Of a stretch of DNA of 64,000 bases, positions 8,382 to 17,607 are shown in pieces. The notes beneath the pieces are model-generated. The model was not told the origin of the DNA and did no database searches. It was given only the letters and a program-made list of their open reading frames with translations. Source of the stretch: Pelagibacteraceae bacterium AG-345-F21 (GTDB lineage Bacteria; Pseudomonadota; Alphaproteobacteria; Pelagibacterales; Pelagibacteraceae); NCBI GenBank assembly GCA_003281795.1, contig QCAW01000003.1:1-64000 (forward strand), written 5' to 3'. The translations under genes were made by a program, and so were the position numbers. How positions within the stretch are numbered: position 1 is the stretch's first letter; each line of letters opens with the position of its first letter.

Positions 8382-9803
8382 ATGTCAAATTTTGTCTTTT
8401 ATGATTTTGAGACCAGTTCATCAAATAAATATTGGGGTCAAATCATTCAAATTGGAGCAATTTTAACAAATGACAACTTAGACGAACTAGATCGTTTTGA
8501 CACGAGGTGCAGACTTAGTCCCGGAATAGTTCCAGAGGCTATGGCTTTGATAGTAAACAAATCTTCCCCAAAGATGTTAAAAAACACAAATATTTCTCAT
8601 TACCAAATGATTAGACAATTTGTTGAAACACTTAGAAGATGGGGAAAAGCAACTTATGTGGGTTTTAACAGTATAGAATTTGATGAAGAATTTTTAAGGT
8701 GTACTCTTTTTAAAACTTTAGAGTATCCATATATTACAAGCACAAATGGCAATACCAGAGGAGACGTGCTAAGCTTAGCGAGAGCAGCGAATCTCTATTA
8801 TCCCAATACTCTGAAAAACTCTGTAAATGAAAAGGGTAACGATGTTTATAAATTAGATCAGATGGCACCTTTAAATGGTATTGAACACGGCAATGCTCAT
8901 AGTGCTATTGGCGATGTTTTAGCTACCTTAGGTATTGCAAAACTGATTGCAAGGAAAGCACCTAATGTTTGGAAAGCAAGCATGCTAACCATAGACAAAA
9001 ATCAATCACTAGAATTAATAAAAAAAGAGTTATTTTTCTGCACTAACGAGTATTTTTACGGAAAAAGTAGACCTTATGTTCAAACTTTTGTTTGTCAACA
9101 TCCTCAATATCAGTGGGCACTATGTTTTGATTTAAAACACGATCCAACTCGATATCTTGATATGTCTGTGCCAGAATTAACAGCTGCGATGAAAAAGCAG
9201 CCTAAGTTTATAAGAACTTTAAGGCACAACAAACACCCAGTCATTATGAATCCCTCTTATGGAGAAAAATTTGAAGAATATAAAATGATTGGAGCAACAA
9301 AATTAAAAGCTAGAGCTAAAATGATAAAAGATCATAAAAATTTTTCTGAAAAAATTGTCCTAATAAAAAGGGAAGAATTGGAAGAAAAGGAGCAAACTAA
9401 GTCCCAGGAAGATTTATACGATGAAGAAAGCATTTATGCAAAATTTACTTCAGCGGAAGATAATAAAATAATGCCTGAATTTCACAAGGAAGACTGGAAT
9501 AAAAAATTGTCAGTATTATCTAAATTTAAAGATGACAGGCTTAAATATTTTGGAAAGAAAATTCTTTATATGGAAAAACCTGAAATGTTAAGTAAGTCAG
9601 ATTATGATTTAATTCACAAGGATACAGCAAAAAAACTTTTAAGTACTAATGAAGAAAAATGGAATACAATTCCTAGAACTTATTCAGAAATTGATACATT
9701 AAGAGCAAAGTTTGAGAAAGAAAATCAACCAGATAAATTAGCAATACTAGAGGAGATTAACGCATACGTTGAAGAGCTAGAAAAATTTTACTCTTCTGCA
9801 TAG
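8382..9803 (+). CDS. sbcB: Exodeoxyribonuclease I (SbcB)
   Basis: A 473-residue 3'-5' single-strand DNA exonuclease of the DEDD superfamily, used in recombination and mismatch repair. Asp8 and Glu10 in VFYDFETSSS form Exo I; the FNSIEFDEEFL segment supplies the Exo II Asp; HSAIGDVLAT supplies the Exo III His/Asp pair. The SH3-like and C-terminal helical regions follow, ending with an acidic segment. Length matches E. coli ExoI (475). It follows rmuC closely, and the two are probably co-expressed. Confidence 0.95.
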   Translation: MSNFVFYDFETSSSNKYWGQIIQIGAILTNDNLDELDRFDTRCRLSPGIVPEAMALIVNKSSPKMLKNTNISHYQMIRQFVETLRRWGKATYVGFNSIEFDEEFLRCTLFKTLEYPYITSTNGNTRGDVLSLARAANLYYPNTLKNSVNEKGNDVYKLDQMAPLNGIEHGNAHSAIGDVLATLGIAKLIARKAPNVWKASMLTIDKNQSLELIKKELFFCTNEYFYGKSRPYVQTFVCQHPQYQWALCFDLKHDPTRYLDMSVPELTAAMKKQPKFIRTLRHNKHPVIMNPSYGEKFEEYKMIGATKLKARAKMIKDHKNFSEKIVLIKREELEEKEQTKSQEDLYDEESIYAKFTSAEDNKIMPEFHKEDWNKKLSVLSKFKDDRLKYFGKKILYMEKPEMLSKSDYDLIHKDTAKKLLSTNEEKWNTIPRTYSEIDTLRAKFEKENQPDKLAILEEINAYVEELEKFYSSA

Positions 9804-9837
9804 TTGACATTGATAGAAAAAATATTACTTATTTACT

Positions 9838-10149
9838 ATGATAAAAGTTACAGATGATACATACGAAAATTTTATTAAATCAGGAAGTAAAACAAAAATC
9901 TTAAAACTAGGCGCAACTTGGTGTTCCCCATGCCAAATAGCTATACCCCCATGCAATGAATTAGAAAAAGAATTAGAAAGTGAAATTGAAATAGGCGAAC
10001 TTGATATTGAAGAGTCTGCTAACACCCCGGTGATGCTTTCTTGTAAAGGCGTCCCTTTGTTTGTTAAATTCAAAGAAGGCCAAGAAGTCTCTAGAAAAGT
10101 TGGATGGCCCGGTAAACAAGAACTTAAAGACTGGATACAAAGTTCTTAA
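9838..10149 (+). CDS. Thioredoxin-like protein with WCSPC active site
   Basis: A 103-residue thioredoxin-fold protein without a signal peptide, hence cytoplasmic. The redox motif is WCSPC (Cys31 and Cys34), and the cis-Pro loop is seen in CKGVPLFVKF. The usual WCGPC is changed to WCSPC, and an extra Cys lies in IPPCNEL. Partners are unknown; it may be a specialised thioredoxin rather than TrxA. The stop overlaps the folC stop on the other strand by 4 bases. Confidence 0.88.
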   Translation: MIKVTDDTYENFIKSGSKTKILKLGATWCSPCQIAIPPCNELEKELESEIEIGELDIEESANTPVMLSCKGVPLFVKFKEGQEVSRKVGWPGKQELKDWIQSS

Positions 10150-11420
10150 TTTTTACTTAAGATACTTCCTGCACTATACAAAGATCCAAAGCACACTATA
10201 ATTTTTTTTTCTTTAGAAATTACATTTTTGAGGGCCTCATCAAAATTTTTAGCAGAATAAGAATTATAATTATTTTTTTTTGCAATTTTAAGTAATAATT
10301 CTTTTGATAAAGAGGAAGGATCATTCTCAATTTGAATAGTGATTATCTTTTTAAAAATTCCCTTAAATCTTTTTATAAATTTATCCGGCTCTTTATTTTT
10401 AGTCATTGCCCAAATTCCATAAATTGGTACATTAAGTGTTTTTAGATAATTAGCTAAGTTTCTAGCACTGGTTTCTGAATGACATCCATCAATTAGAAGT
10501 TTTTCATTGGGAAATAATCTTTTTTTTAATTTACCTTTAGTAATATATTCTATTCTCGCTTGAAATTTAATTTTCGGTATTGTTTTAATTATTATTTCGC
10601 TTTTGATTTTAAGATCTAATGCAATCTTTATTGCAAAACACAAGTTTTCCATTAAACCTATCGAATGAATATATTTTGTCATTAATTTTATTTTAAAATT
10701 TTTGTCTTTATAGTAAAAATTATTATTTAATTTAAGCAACTTCCATGTGTTTGAAAATTTCTTATTACTATAGTTTCTATTTAATATTTTCTTAATTTTT
10801 TTTAAAACCAAGGGTTTTTGTTTTCCTACATAAATATTTGTAAAATTACTTAAAAAACCAACTTTTTGATAAATAACTTCATCTAAAGTTTTTTTCTTTA
10901 AAAAGTTTAAATGTTGTTTGTTAATGTTAACTATTGCTTGTATTTTAGGAAAATCAAAAAGATTAGTCGAGTCTTTTGCAAATAGCGCTCCGGCTTCTAC
11001 CAAATTGTAATCATTATCTTTTTTAGATGAATTAATAATAAAAATAACTGTCAATACTTCAAAAATTGTAAGTTTAATTTTTTGTTTTTCAATTATTTTT
11101 ATAGTTTTTCTTATTTCAATATGGTTTAAAAATTTATCTCCCATCCAAAAACGTTCTTTGATATCTATTAAACTTGGTGAAGTGTAAGCCGAAGTTTTTT
11201 GTTTATTAGCCTCTATAAAAAATTTTAATGAAGTTAAGAGAGAATATTTTCCATCGCTCCCGATAATATTAATAACATTCTTCAATTTTTTTTCTGGATG
11301 ACCTAATTTCTTTAAGATTAATTTAATTCTTTTAAGGTCAAAATTAACTGTTTTACTAAATAGTTTATTTTTAGCTAGCTGATTGTAAAGATTGGTCGAT
11401 TGTGACATTAGATGACTCAT
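10146..11420 (-). CDS. folC: FolC-type folylpolyglutamate/dihydrofolate synthase, very divergent
   Basis: A 424-residue Mur-ligase-fold protein at the place where alphaproteobacteria keep folC, directly after accD. FolC adds glutamate to dihydropteroate and folates. The P-loop reads GSDGKYS instead of GTNGKGS, the Lys being kept. The TSPHL block reads TSPSLIDIKERF, and DGAHN reads DGCHS. The C-terminal VCFGSLYSAG matches the family's FGS-type motif. It overlaps accD by 50 bases from this start; a second ATG at 11408 would cut that to 38 but has no better ribosome-binding site. Confidence 0.75.
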   Translation of the reverse strand: MSHLMSQSTNLYNQLAKNKLFSKTVNFDLKRIKLILKKLGHPEKKLKNVINIIGSDGKYSLLTSLKFFIEANKQKTSAYTSPSLIDIKERFWMGDKFLNHIEIRKTIKIIEKQKIKLTIFEVLTVIFIINSSKKDNDYNLVEAGALFAKDSTNLFDFPKIQAIVNINKQHLNFLKKKTLDEVIYQKVGFLSNFTNIYVGKQKPLVLKKIKKILNRNYSNKKFSNTWKLLKLNNNFYYKDKNFKIKLMTKYIHSIGLMENLCFAIKIALDLKIKSEIIIKTIPKIKFQARIEYITKGKLKKRLFPNEKLLIDGCHSETSARNLANYLKTLNVPIYGIWAMTKNKEPDKFIKRFKGIFKKIITIQIENDPSSLSKELLLKIAKKNNYNSYSAKNFDEALKNVISKEKKIIVCFGSLYSAGSILSKN

Positions 11421-12288
11421 TTTTATCTTGAGCCTCTGCTTTTTTCAATAAAACATTTAACAGGCTACCAATAGTTGAGTTGAGATATTTTCTCTCAATA
11501 ACCAGGTCAATTCCTCCATGGTCTTTAACATACTCCGCAGTTTGAAATTCACTTGGTAATGTTTCTCTAACCGTATCCTGAATTACTCGCCTTCCCGCAA
11601 AACCGATAGTAGCTTTAGGTTCAGCGATTAATACATCTCCTAACATTGCCCATGATGCTGTCACACCACCAGTTGTTGGATTTGTTAGAATTACTATATA
11701 AGGAATATTCTTTTTTTTAAGCTCATTAACAGCCAAAGTAGTTCTAGACATTTGCATTAACGCAATAGAGCTTTCCATCATACGCTGACCTCCTGAACAA
11801 CTAAAAAAAATAAATGGAGTCTTTTTTTCAATTGAATGTTGTACACCTGCAATAAATGCTTCCCCAGAGGCAGCGCCAAATGAACCTCCTATAAACCTAA
11901 AGTCTTGAGCTCCTACTACTACATCTATATTTTTAACTTTTCCTCTAGCAACTGCAACTGCATCATTCTGTTTAGTAATTTTTCTCGCTGATTTTAATCT
12001 GTCAGTGTATTTTTTATTATCTACAAATTCCAATGGGTCATCTTTAGGAAGAGGTGTTTCTATTATTTCATATTTTTTATCGTCAAAAAATGTTTCAAAT
12101 CTTTCTTTACAAGAAAGTTTATGGTGGGCACCACACTTAGGACAACACTTTAAATTTAACTGAAGGTCTTCCTTATAAATTAAATTTTTACACTCACAAG
12201 TAGTCCAAAGATTTTCATCTGTTTTAGAAGATTTTTTTTCAAAAAGAGATTTTATTTTTGGTTTTATAAATTTAGTTATCCAATTCAT
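11371..12288 (-). CDS. accD: Acetyl-CoA carboxylase carboxyltransferase subunit beta (AccD)
   Basis: A 305-residue beta subunit that, with AccA (encoded at 45.7 kb here), transfers the carboxyl group from carboxybiotin to acetyl-CoA. The N-terminus MNWITKFIKPKI is typical of alphaproteobacterial AccD. The zinc ribbon has CxC (CEC) and CPKC pairs, so the first knuckle is one residue shorter than the usual CxxC. The crotonase-like core shows GSFGAASGEAF and CSGGQRMMESS. It overlaps trpA by 4 bases upstream and folC downstream. Confidence 0.95.
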   Translation of the reverse strand: MNWITKFIKPKIKSLFEKKSSKTDENLWTTCECKNLIYKEDLQLNLKCCPKCGAHHKLSCKERFETFFDDKKYEIIETPLPKDDPLEFVDNKKYTDRLKSARKITKQNDAVAVARGKVKNIDVVVGAQDFRFIGGSFGAASGEAFIAGVQHSIEKKTPFIFFSCSGGQRMMESSIALMQMSRTTLAVNELKKKNIPYIVILTNPTTGGVTASWAMLGDVLIAEPKATIGFAGRRVIQDTVRETLPSEFQTAEYVKDHGGIDLVIERKYLNSTIGSLLNVLLKKAEAQDKNESSNVTIDQSLQSAS

Positions 12289-13085
12289 AAAGTTTTATTT
12301 TTTAGTTTATATACTAATTTATCTAACTTTGTGACAGGATTTTGTCCCATTTTGAGCGAATTAGTTATTGTTTTACAAAGATAAGAGCCAACTACAAGTC
12401 CATCACTAGATTTAAGAGATTTAATTGTTTTATCAGTAATACCAAATCCTATTACTACGTTTTTTTTTCGATTAATTCTTTTTATATTATTATAATTTTG
12501 AAGAATTTTCTTAGGTGAAACTTTAAGCTTACCACCTGTAGTAGACAGCATAGATATATAATAAATCATGTCATGAGAATTTTTTATTATCTTTTTTATT
12601 CTTTCTCTAGGAGTAGTAGGAGATAATAATTGAATAAAATTTATAGATTTTTTTTTACACTTTTTTGCAAAATTTTTATTCTCTGGGTATGGTAAATCAA
12701 CAACTATAAGACCATCAACTCCAGAAGTTTTACAGTTTTTTAAAAAATTATTTTCACCACTTTGATAAATTAAATTAAAATACCCCATCATAATTAATGG
12801 TTTGCTAGGGTTAGTTTTTTTAAATTTTTTTATGATTTGAAAAACATCCTTAAGTTTAATTCCATTTTTAAGAGCTCGATGAGAACTTCCTTGAATTTGG
12901 CCACCGTCTGCTATTGGCGTATTATGAGGAAAGCCAAGTTCAAGAATATCCGCATGTTTCGAAATAGTATTTAATATTTTTAAAGAATTAGTTTTTGTAT
13001 TATCCCCAGCAACAGTATACGTAATTAAAGCTGTTCTTTTTTCTTTTTTGCAATTTTCAAAAGCCACAGCAATTTTTGATTTCAT
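12285..13085 (-). CDS. trpA: Tryptophan synthase alpha chain (TrpA), divergent
   Basis: A 266-residue TIM-barrel subunit that cleaves indole-3-glycerol phosphate to indole and glyceraldehyde 3-phosphate. The catalytic Glu (DILELGFP) and Asp (PIADGGQIQ) are both present. However, loop 2, normally FSDPLADG, reads HNTPIADG, so the Asp equivalent to alpha-Asp56, which contacts the beta chain, is replaced. Start and stop overlaps of 4 bases with trpB and accD show tight coupling. The change should be read together with those in the neighbouring TrpB. Confidence 0.93.
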   Translation of the reverse strand: MKSKIAVAFENCKKEKRTALITYTVAGDNTKTNSLKILNTISKHADILELGFPHNTPIADGGQIQGSSHRALKNGIKLKDVFQIIKKFKKTNPSKPLIMMGYFNLIYQSGENNFLKNCKTSGVDGLIVVDLPYPENKNFAKKCKKKSINFIQLLSPTTPRERIKKIIKNSHDMIYYISMLSTTGGKLKVSPKKILQNYNNIKRINRKKNVVIGFGITDKTIKSLKSSDGLVVGSYLCKTITNSLKMGQNPVTKLDKLVYKLKNKTL

Positions 13086-14314
13086 CTTACGTATGATCCT
13101 AATTTTCGTTTTATAATATCTTTATCTTTAATGCTATCCCCACACGAATTTACGATTATCACATCAGATGATTTTAACTTAGGTGCTATTTTAATTGCTT
13201 CAGCAAATGCGTGTGAAGGTTCTAATGATGGAGAAATATTTTCTAGCGAAGAAACTAATTTATAAGCTTTTAAAGCCTCTTCATCATTGACAGAAGTGTA
13301 CCTAGCTCTTTTTGCATCTTTAAGAAAACAATGCAAAGGTGAAATGCCGGGATAATCTAAACCAGCCGATATAGATTCTGTTGACCCTATCTGTCCCTCC
13401 TTATCTTGAATGACGTATTGTGCTGCTCCATGCAAAATTCCAATCTTAGATCCATTAGTTAATGGTGCAGCATGTAGTTTACTGTTTTTTGGACCTCCTG
13501 CTTCGATCCCAACAAATTCAGCATCTGTATCCATAAACTCATTCCAGAAACCCATAGCTGAGCTTCCACCACCCACACAGTTTAATAATTTCATCTTTTT
13601 TGGAATTTTTCCAAATTCTTCTTTAACTTGCATCATTAGTTCTCTAGAAATTTGAGCAGTACTCCATGCACATATTTTTATAAAAATATTAGGCCCTACA
13701 GTTGAACCTACACATAAATTTGTTGTGTCATTATTAGCTACCCAATAACGCATGCATTCGCTAACTGCATCTACTAATGTTTGACTACCTGATGTGACTG
13801 GAATTATCTTGGCCCCATTTTTTTTTATCGCTTCCACATTAGGGCGCTGTCTTTCTATATCTTTTGCTCCCATAAATATTTTACATTTAAGGCCAAATTT
13901 TTTAGCAGCCATAGAGAGCATTTTTCCTGCATAGCCTGCGCCAGTATCTCCTACGATAAATTTTTTTCCTGCTCTTTTAGCTATTAAACAGTGAACCGTC
14001 GCATTATAGATCTTATGTGCTCCTCCATTAGCTTCAGATACTACTTTTGCATATATTTGAGCACCCCCAAGACGGTTTGTTAAATTTTCTAATTTTATAA
14101 ATGGAGTAGGTGCACCTATATATGATTTAAAATAATAATCTCTTTCTTTTAAAAATTTTTTGTCTTTTCTCAACTTTGAGAACAATTTAGTAAGATCATC
14201 AATAGGTTTTTTTAATGTTTCAGGTATAAAGTTGCCTCCAAATTTGCCACCCCACATACCATTTTGGTCATGCTGATCTATTAACGAAATTCCTTTTTTA
14301 ATTTTTAAGTTCAT
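13082..14314 (-). CDS. trpB: Tryptophan synthase beta chain (TrpB), divergent active site
   Basis: A 410-residue PLP enzyme that condenses indole with serine. The PLP Lys101 sits in GGAHKIYNA, but the preceding block, normally KREDLNHTGAHK, reads KVVSEANGGAHK. The catalytic Glu of AETGAGQHG is Asp123 in VGDTGAGYAG, with the following Gln-His also changed. CVGGGSNAIG reads CVGGGSSAMG, and the C-terminal SGRGDKD block reads CGDSIKDKD. GLDYPG is intact. Length and synteny (trpF before, trpA after) fit an authentic beta chain. It overlaps trpF by 17 bases. Confidence 0.9.
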   Translation of the reverse strand: MNLKIKKGISLIDQHDQNGMWGGKFGGNFIPETLKKPIDDLTKLFSKLRKDKKFLKERDYYFKSYIGAPTPFIKLENLTNRLGGAQIYAKVVSEANGGAHKIYNATVHCLIAKRAGKKFIVGDTGAGYAGKMLSMAAKKFGLKCKIFMGAKDIERQRPNVEAIKKNGAKIIPVTSGSQTLVDAVSECMRYWVANNDTTNLCVGSTVGPNIFIKICAWSTAQISRELMMQVKEEFGKIPKKMKLLNCVGGGSSAMGFWNEFMDTDAEFVGIEAGGPKNSKLHAAPLTNGSKIGILHGAAQYVIQDKEGQIGSTESISAGLDYPGISPLHCFLKDAKRARYTSVNDEEALKAYKLVSSLENISPSLEPSHAFAEAIKIAPKLKSSDVIIVNSCGDSIKDKDIIKRKLGSYVR

Positions 14315-14912
14315 TTAATTTATTTACAAAACTTTTGATTTTAGTGTGATCCTTATAACCTACTCGTGTATTGTGCTCTAAGTTAGATGATAAATCAAAA
14401 AAGTTAACCCCTAATTTATTAATATTTTCAACGTTATTTTCAGATATTGAGCCGGCTAAAGCATATCTGTCGCCTTTAGGAAGTTTAGTGATAAGGTTTT
14501 TAGGGAATTCAAAAGATTTTTCCATCGCAGGAGTATCAAATAAAATGATATCTGCTTCTGTATATTTCTTATATTCATCTATATCCGATTCTTCCTTTAT
14601 TTTGATAGCCTTAATAATCTTTAAACCCATTGATTTAATTTCTTTTACTCTTTCTTTTGATTCTGATCCATGAAGTTGAATATAGTCGAAGTTCTTAAGC
14701 ACAGTATTTTGAATAAACTCGTTACTAGGGTTTACTGTTACAGCAACGTATGATGAATTATTTTTTTTATAATTTAAAAGATTTTTAACCTCTTTTAAAT
14801 ATATATCTCTTGGAGACTTTTTATAAAAAACAAATCCTAAAAAATTTACTTTTAGATCTATACAAAGTTGCACATCTCTGGTCGGATTTAAACCACAAAT
14901 CTTTACTTTCAT
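14298..14912 (-). CDS. trpF: Phosphoribosylanthranilate isomerase (TrpF)
   Basis: A 204-residue TIM-barrel enzyme that isomerises PRA to CdRP in tryptophan synthesis. The catalytic Cys is in VKICGL at the N-terminus and the catalytic Asp in LFDTPA. The phosphate-binding region usually reading GGTGxxFDW is reduced to MEKSFEF. LAGSISENNV and DLSSNLEHNTRVGYKD correspond to the LAGGL and DVSSGVE...GVKD blocks. It shares one base with the pyrF stop and overlaps trpB. Confidence 0.92.
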   Translation of the reverse strand: MKVKICGLNPTRDVQLCIDLKVNFLGFVFYKKSPRDIYLKEVKNLLNYKKNNSSYVAVTVNPSNEFIQNTVLKNFDYIQLHGSESKERVKEIKSMGLKIIKAIKIKEESDIDEYKKYTEADIILFDTPAMEKSFEFPKNLITKLPKGDRYALAGSISENNVENINKLGVNFFDLSSNLEHNTRVGYKDHTKIKSFVNKLNELKN

Positions 14913-15601
14913 TATTTTAATTGTTCAATTAATCTTTGGATATTTTTTTTTATATTACCTTTTATAATGCTGCGGCCCATGACTAAAGAAGTACTTCCAT
15001 TTTTAAACGCTTCAGCGGGACCCGTAACTCTTTTTTGATCATTAACATTATCTCCTTTTAAACGAATACCTGGTGTTATGATTTCACCATTAAATATTTT
15101 TTTTACAATTTTTAGATCAGAACCTGCGCAGACTATTCCGTGGCAACCACACGCTTTAGCTAATAAAACTTGTTTTTTTACTATTTCATTAATTGATTTA
15201 GTATGACCAATTTTTTTAATTGAAGAATTAGAAAAACTTGTTAAAACAGTAACGACTAAGATTTTTAATTTTTTATTGGTTTGTTTTGCCATTTTTTTTA
15301 CGGCTTTTATTGTTTCAAAACCAGCATTAGCGTGAACAGTGATATATGAAATATTTTTTAAATCTTTCAAAGATCTTATAGCTGCGGAACTTGTTACGCT
15401 TATATCTGAAATTTTTAAATCTAAAAATATTTTCTTCTTTTTAAGCTTAGAAATAAATTGACGACCGCCTTTAGCATAAAAAAACTCCAAACCAAACTTA
15501 TATCCTATATCTAAATGATTGTTTTTAGTTTGAGATATAATCTTTTTAACTTGATTTACATTACTTGTATCACAGGCTACAAAAATTTTGGGTTTTTTCA
15601 T
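14912..15601 (-). CDS. pyrF: Orotidine 5'-phosphate decarboxylase (PyrF)
   Basis: A 229-residue TIM-barrel enzyme for the last step of UMP synthesis. The catalytic Asp-x-Lys-x-x-Asp array is in LDLKISDIS. The phosphate-binding region near the C-terminus (ITPGIRL and LVMGRSIIKG) is complete. It overlaps ihfB by 4 bases and trpF by one. The placement between ihfB and trpF is characteristic of alphaproteobacteria. Confidence 0.95.
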   Translation of the reverse strand: MKKPKIFVACDTSNVNQVKKIISQTKNNHLDIGYKFGLEFFYAKGGRQFISKLKKKKIFLDLKISDISVTSSAAIRSLKDLKNISYITVHANAGFETIKAVKKMAKQTNKKLKILVVTVLTSFSNSSIKKIGHTKSINEIVKKQVLLAKACGCHGIVCAGSDLKIVKKIFNGEIITPGIRLKGDNVNDQKRVTGPAEAFKNGSTSLVMGRSIIKGNIKKNIQRLIEQLK

Positions 15602-15879
15602 TCGTTAATAAGTTGTTTTAATTTTTTACTAGCTCTGAATCTTACCTTATTTTTTTCTGGAACATAAATTAATTTTCCACTTGCCGGGTTGCGAGCGGAG
15701 TATTTTTCTTTTATTTTTTTAGTAAAAAAAGTACCAAATCCTCTTAATTCAATAGTTTTTTCGTTTACAAGCGCTTGTTCTATACTTTTAAAAAAAGTAT
15801 CGATAACTTGTTCTAATTGAGTTTTGTTTAGTTTTGGATGTTTCTTTTTAAGCTTCTTAATAATATCAGGTCGTGACAA
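15598..15879 (-). CDS. ihfB: Integration host factor subunit beta (IhfB)
   Basis: A 93-residue HU/IHF-family DNA-bending protein. The GFGTF turn and the ARNPASGK beta-arm tip (with the intercalating Pro) are seen. Assignment to the beta subunit rests on position directly after rpsA, a conserved arrangement, and on the N-terminal MSRPDIIKKL. It abuts the rpsA stop with no gap. The alpha subunit is not in this window. Confidence 0.92.
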   Translation of the reverse strand: MSRPDIIKKLKKKHPKLNKTQLEQVIDTFFKSIEQALVNEKTIELRGFGTFFTKKIKEKYSARNPASGKLIYVPEKNKVRFRASKKLKQLINE

Positions 15880-17607
15880 TTATTTATCTTCTTTTTTCTT
15901 TTTTTTACTTCCTATTGCTTTCTCAAATATTCCTTTAAGAGTTGCTCCAGATTTAGTAGCCCCTTCACCGAATTTAGCAATTAGTGATTTTTCTTCATCA
16001 ATTTGCGCTGCTTTAACGCTTAACTTAACTTTCCTTGTTTTTAAATCTATCTCAGTAATTTTGGCATCCAGTGCATTTCCAGGGGAAAACACCTCAGGTC
16101 TTGCATCTGCAGATTCTTTTGCTAGGTCAGCTTTTTTTATAGTGACTATTAATTTTTTATCTTTATCTAAAGCTACTTTTACCCCATTTTTAAGCACCTC
16201 ATGTATTCTAGTTGTAATAACATCGCCCTCCTTTTTTTTATTATCTTTAAACCAGTCTAAAGGATCTTTATCCAAAGCTCTTTTTGAAAATCTAATTTTA
16301 TCATCTTTAATTTCAATTATTTTTACATTGATTATGTCATTTTTCTTAAATTTTTTAAGGTCTTCTATGTTTTCTTCATAGGAAAGTTCTTTGTAGTGCA
16401 ACATACCTGTTAGAGAGCTATCTAATAACTCTCCAAATATAGCCTTGTCTGTAATATTATTAATTTTAATTTTTGTTTCTTTACCTGTGCTTTTTTTAAT
16501 TTTATCCCATGGATTATCTAATATAGCTTTATAGGATAATGAAATTCTTTTAGTTTCTTTATCGATGCTGACAATTTTAAATTTTATCTTTTGAGAGACA
16601 GATAAAACAGTATTAGGTTTTATATTTCTATTTGTCCAATCTAGTTCTGAGTTATGGATCAAGCCTTCTATTCCTTCTTCAATTCTAACGAAACATCCGT
16701 ATTCCATTATTTTAGTCACAACGCCTTGGTATATTTCTCCTACTTTATATTTTTTATCAATATTAGAATAAGGATCCTCGGTTAGAGCTTTTACTGATGC
16801 AGAGACTCGATTAGTTTTAGGATCAATTTTTGTTATTTTTACTTTTAATTTTTGACCAATCGTTACAAGGTCTGATGGTTTTTTCACTCTTCCATGGCTT
16901 AAATCAGAAACATGTAAGAGTGCGTCTATTCCGTTTATATCTAAAAATATTCCCCAATCTGTAGTAGCTTTAACAATTGCGTGGTCTACAATATCACCTT
17001 CTTTTATATTTTTAAGTGCTTCGGTAATTTCTGCGTTTTTACTTTTTTCAATAACAGCTCGTCTAGATACACAAACATTTCCTCTGTTTCTGTCTATTCT
17101 TGTAGCTATCACTTTTAAAGGAGTATTCATTAAATGGTCTACTTTTTTTAAAGGTCTTACATCTATTTGAGAAGAGGGCATAAAACAAGGAAGACCCTCA
17201 ACATTAGCTATAAAACCACCTTTTACTTTTCCTGTTATATAACCAGTTAACTCTTCTTGCGTTTCAAATACTTTTTCCATTTTTTTCCAGGCTTTCATTT
17301 TTCTAGCCTTATCTCTTGATATTACTATTTCTCCTTTAAAACTCTCAATACGCTCTAGATAAACATCTATCACTGAACCTACTTTTAATTTTGATAATTC
17401 ATCATCGTTTTTGAATTCTTCAATGGGTATCATGCCTTCCATTTTTGCTTTACAGTCCACAACTACAAAATTCTTAGTCAGTTCAGTGACTGTAGCCTTA
17501 ATAATTTCGTTTTCTTTGAGTTTTCTATCTTTGAAATCTTCATCTAGAAGATTTTGAAATTCTTTATGAAGAGGATTAGCTTTTTTTAGCTCTTGTTCAG
17601 AAGCCAT
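15880..17607 (-). CDS. rpsA: 30S ribosomal protein S1 (RpsA)
   Basis: A 575-residue protein with six consecutive S1/OB repeats, which binds mRNA on the small subunit. Repeat boundaries are marked by GxxxxxxV segments such as VDHAIVKATTDWGIFLDINGID and GVVTKIMEYGCFVRIEEG. Only the third and fourth repeats show the full RNA-binding pattern, as usual. The C-terminus is a Lys-rich tail (GSKKKKKEDK). Length fits alphaproteobacterial S1. It overlaps cmk by 11 bases, so S1 translation may be coupled to cmk. The strong need for S1 suggests an internal promoter, but none was recognised. Confidence 0.97.
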   Translation of the reverse strand: MASEQELKKANPLHKEFQNLLDEDFKDRKLKENEIIKATVTELTKNFVVVDCKAKMEGMIPIEEFKNDDELSKLKVGSVIDVYLERIESFKGEIVISRDKARKMKAWKKMEKVFETQEELTGYITGKVKGGFIANVEGLPCFMPSSQIDVRPLKKVDHLMNTPLKVIATRIDRNRGNVCVSRRAVIEKSKNAEITEALKNIKEGDIVDHAIVKATTDWGIFLDINGIDALLHVSDLSHGRVKKPSDLVTIGQKLKVKITKIDPKTNRVSASVKALTEDPYSNIDKKYKVGEIYQGVVTKIMEYGCFVRIEEGIEGLIHNSELDWTNRNIKPNTVLSVSQKIKFKIVSIDKETKRISLSYKAILDNPWDKIKKSTGKETKIKINNITDKAIFGELLDSSLTGMLHYKELSYEENIEDLKKFKKNDIINVKIIEIKDDKIRFSKRALDKDPLDWFKDNKKKEGDVITTRIHEVLKNGVKVALDKDKKLIVTIKKADLAKESADARPEVFSPGNALDAKITEIDLKTRKVKLSVKAAQIDEEKSLIAKFGEGATKSGATLKGIFEKAIGSKKKKKEDK

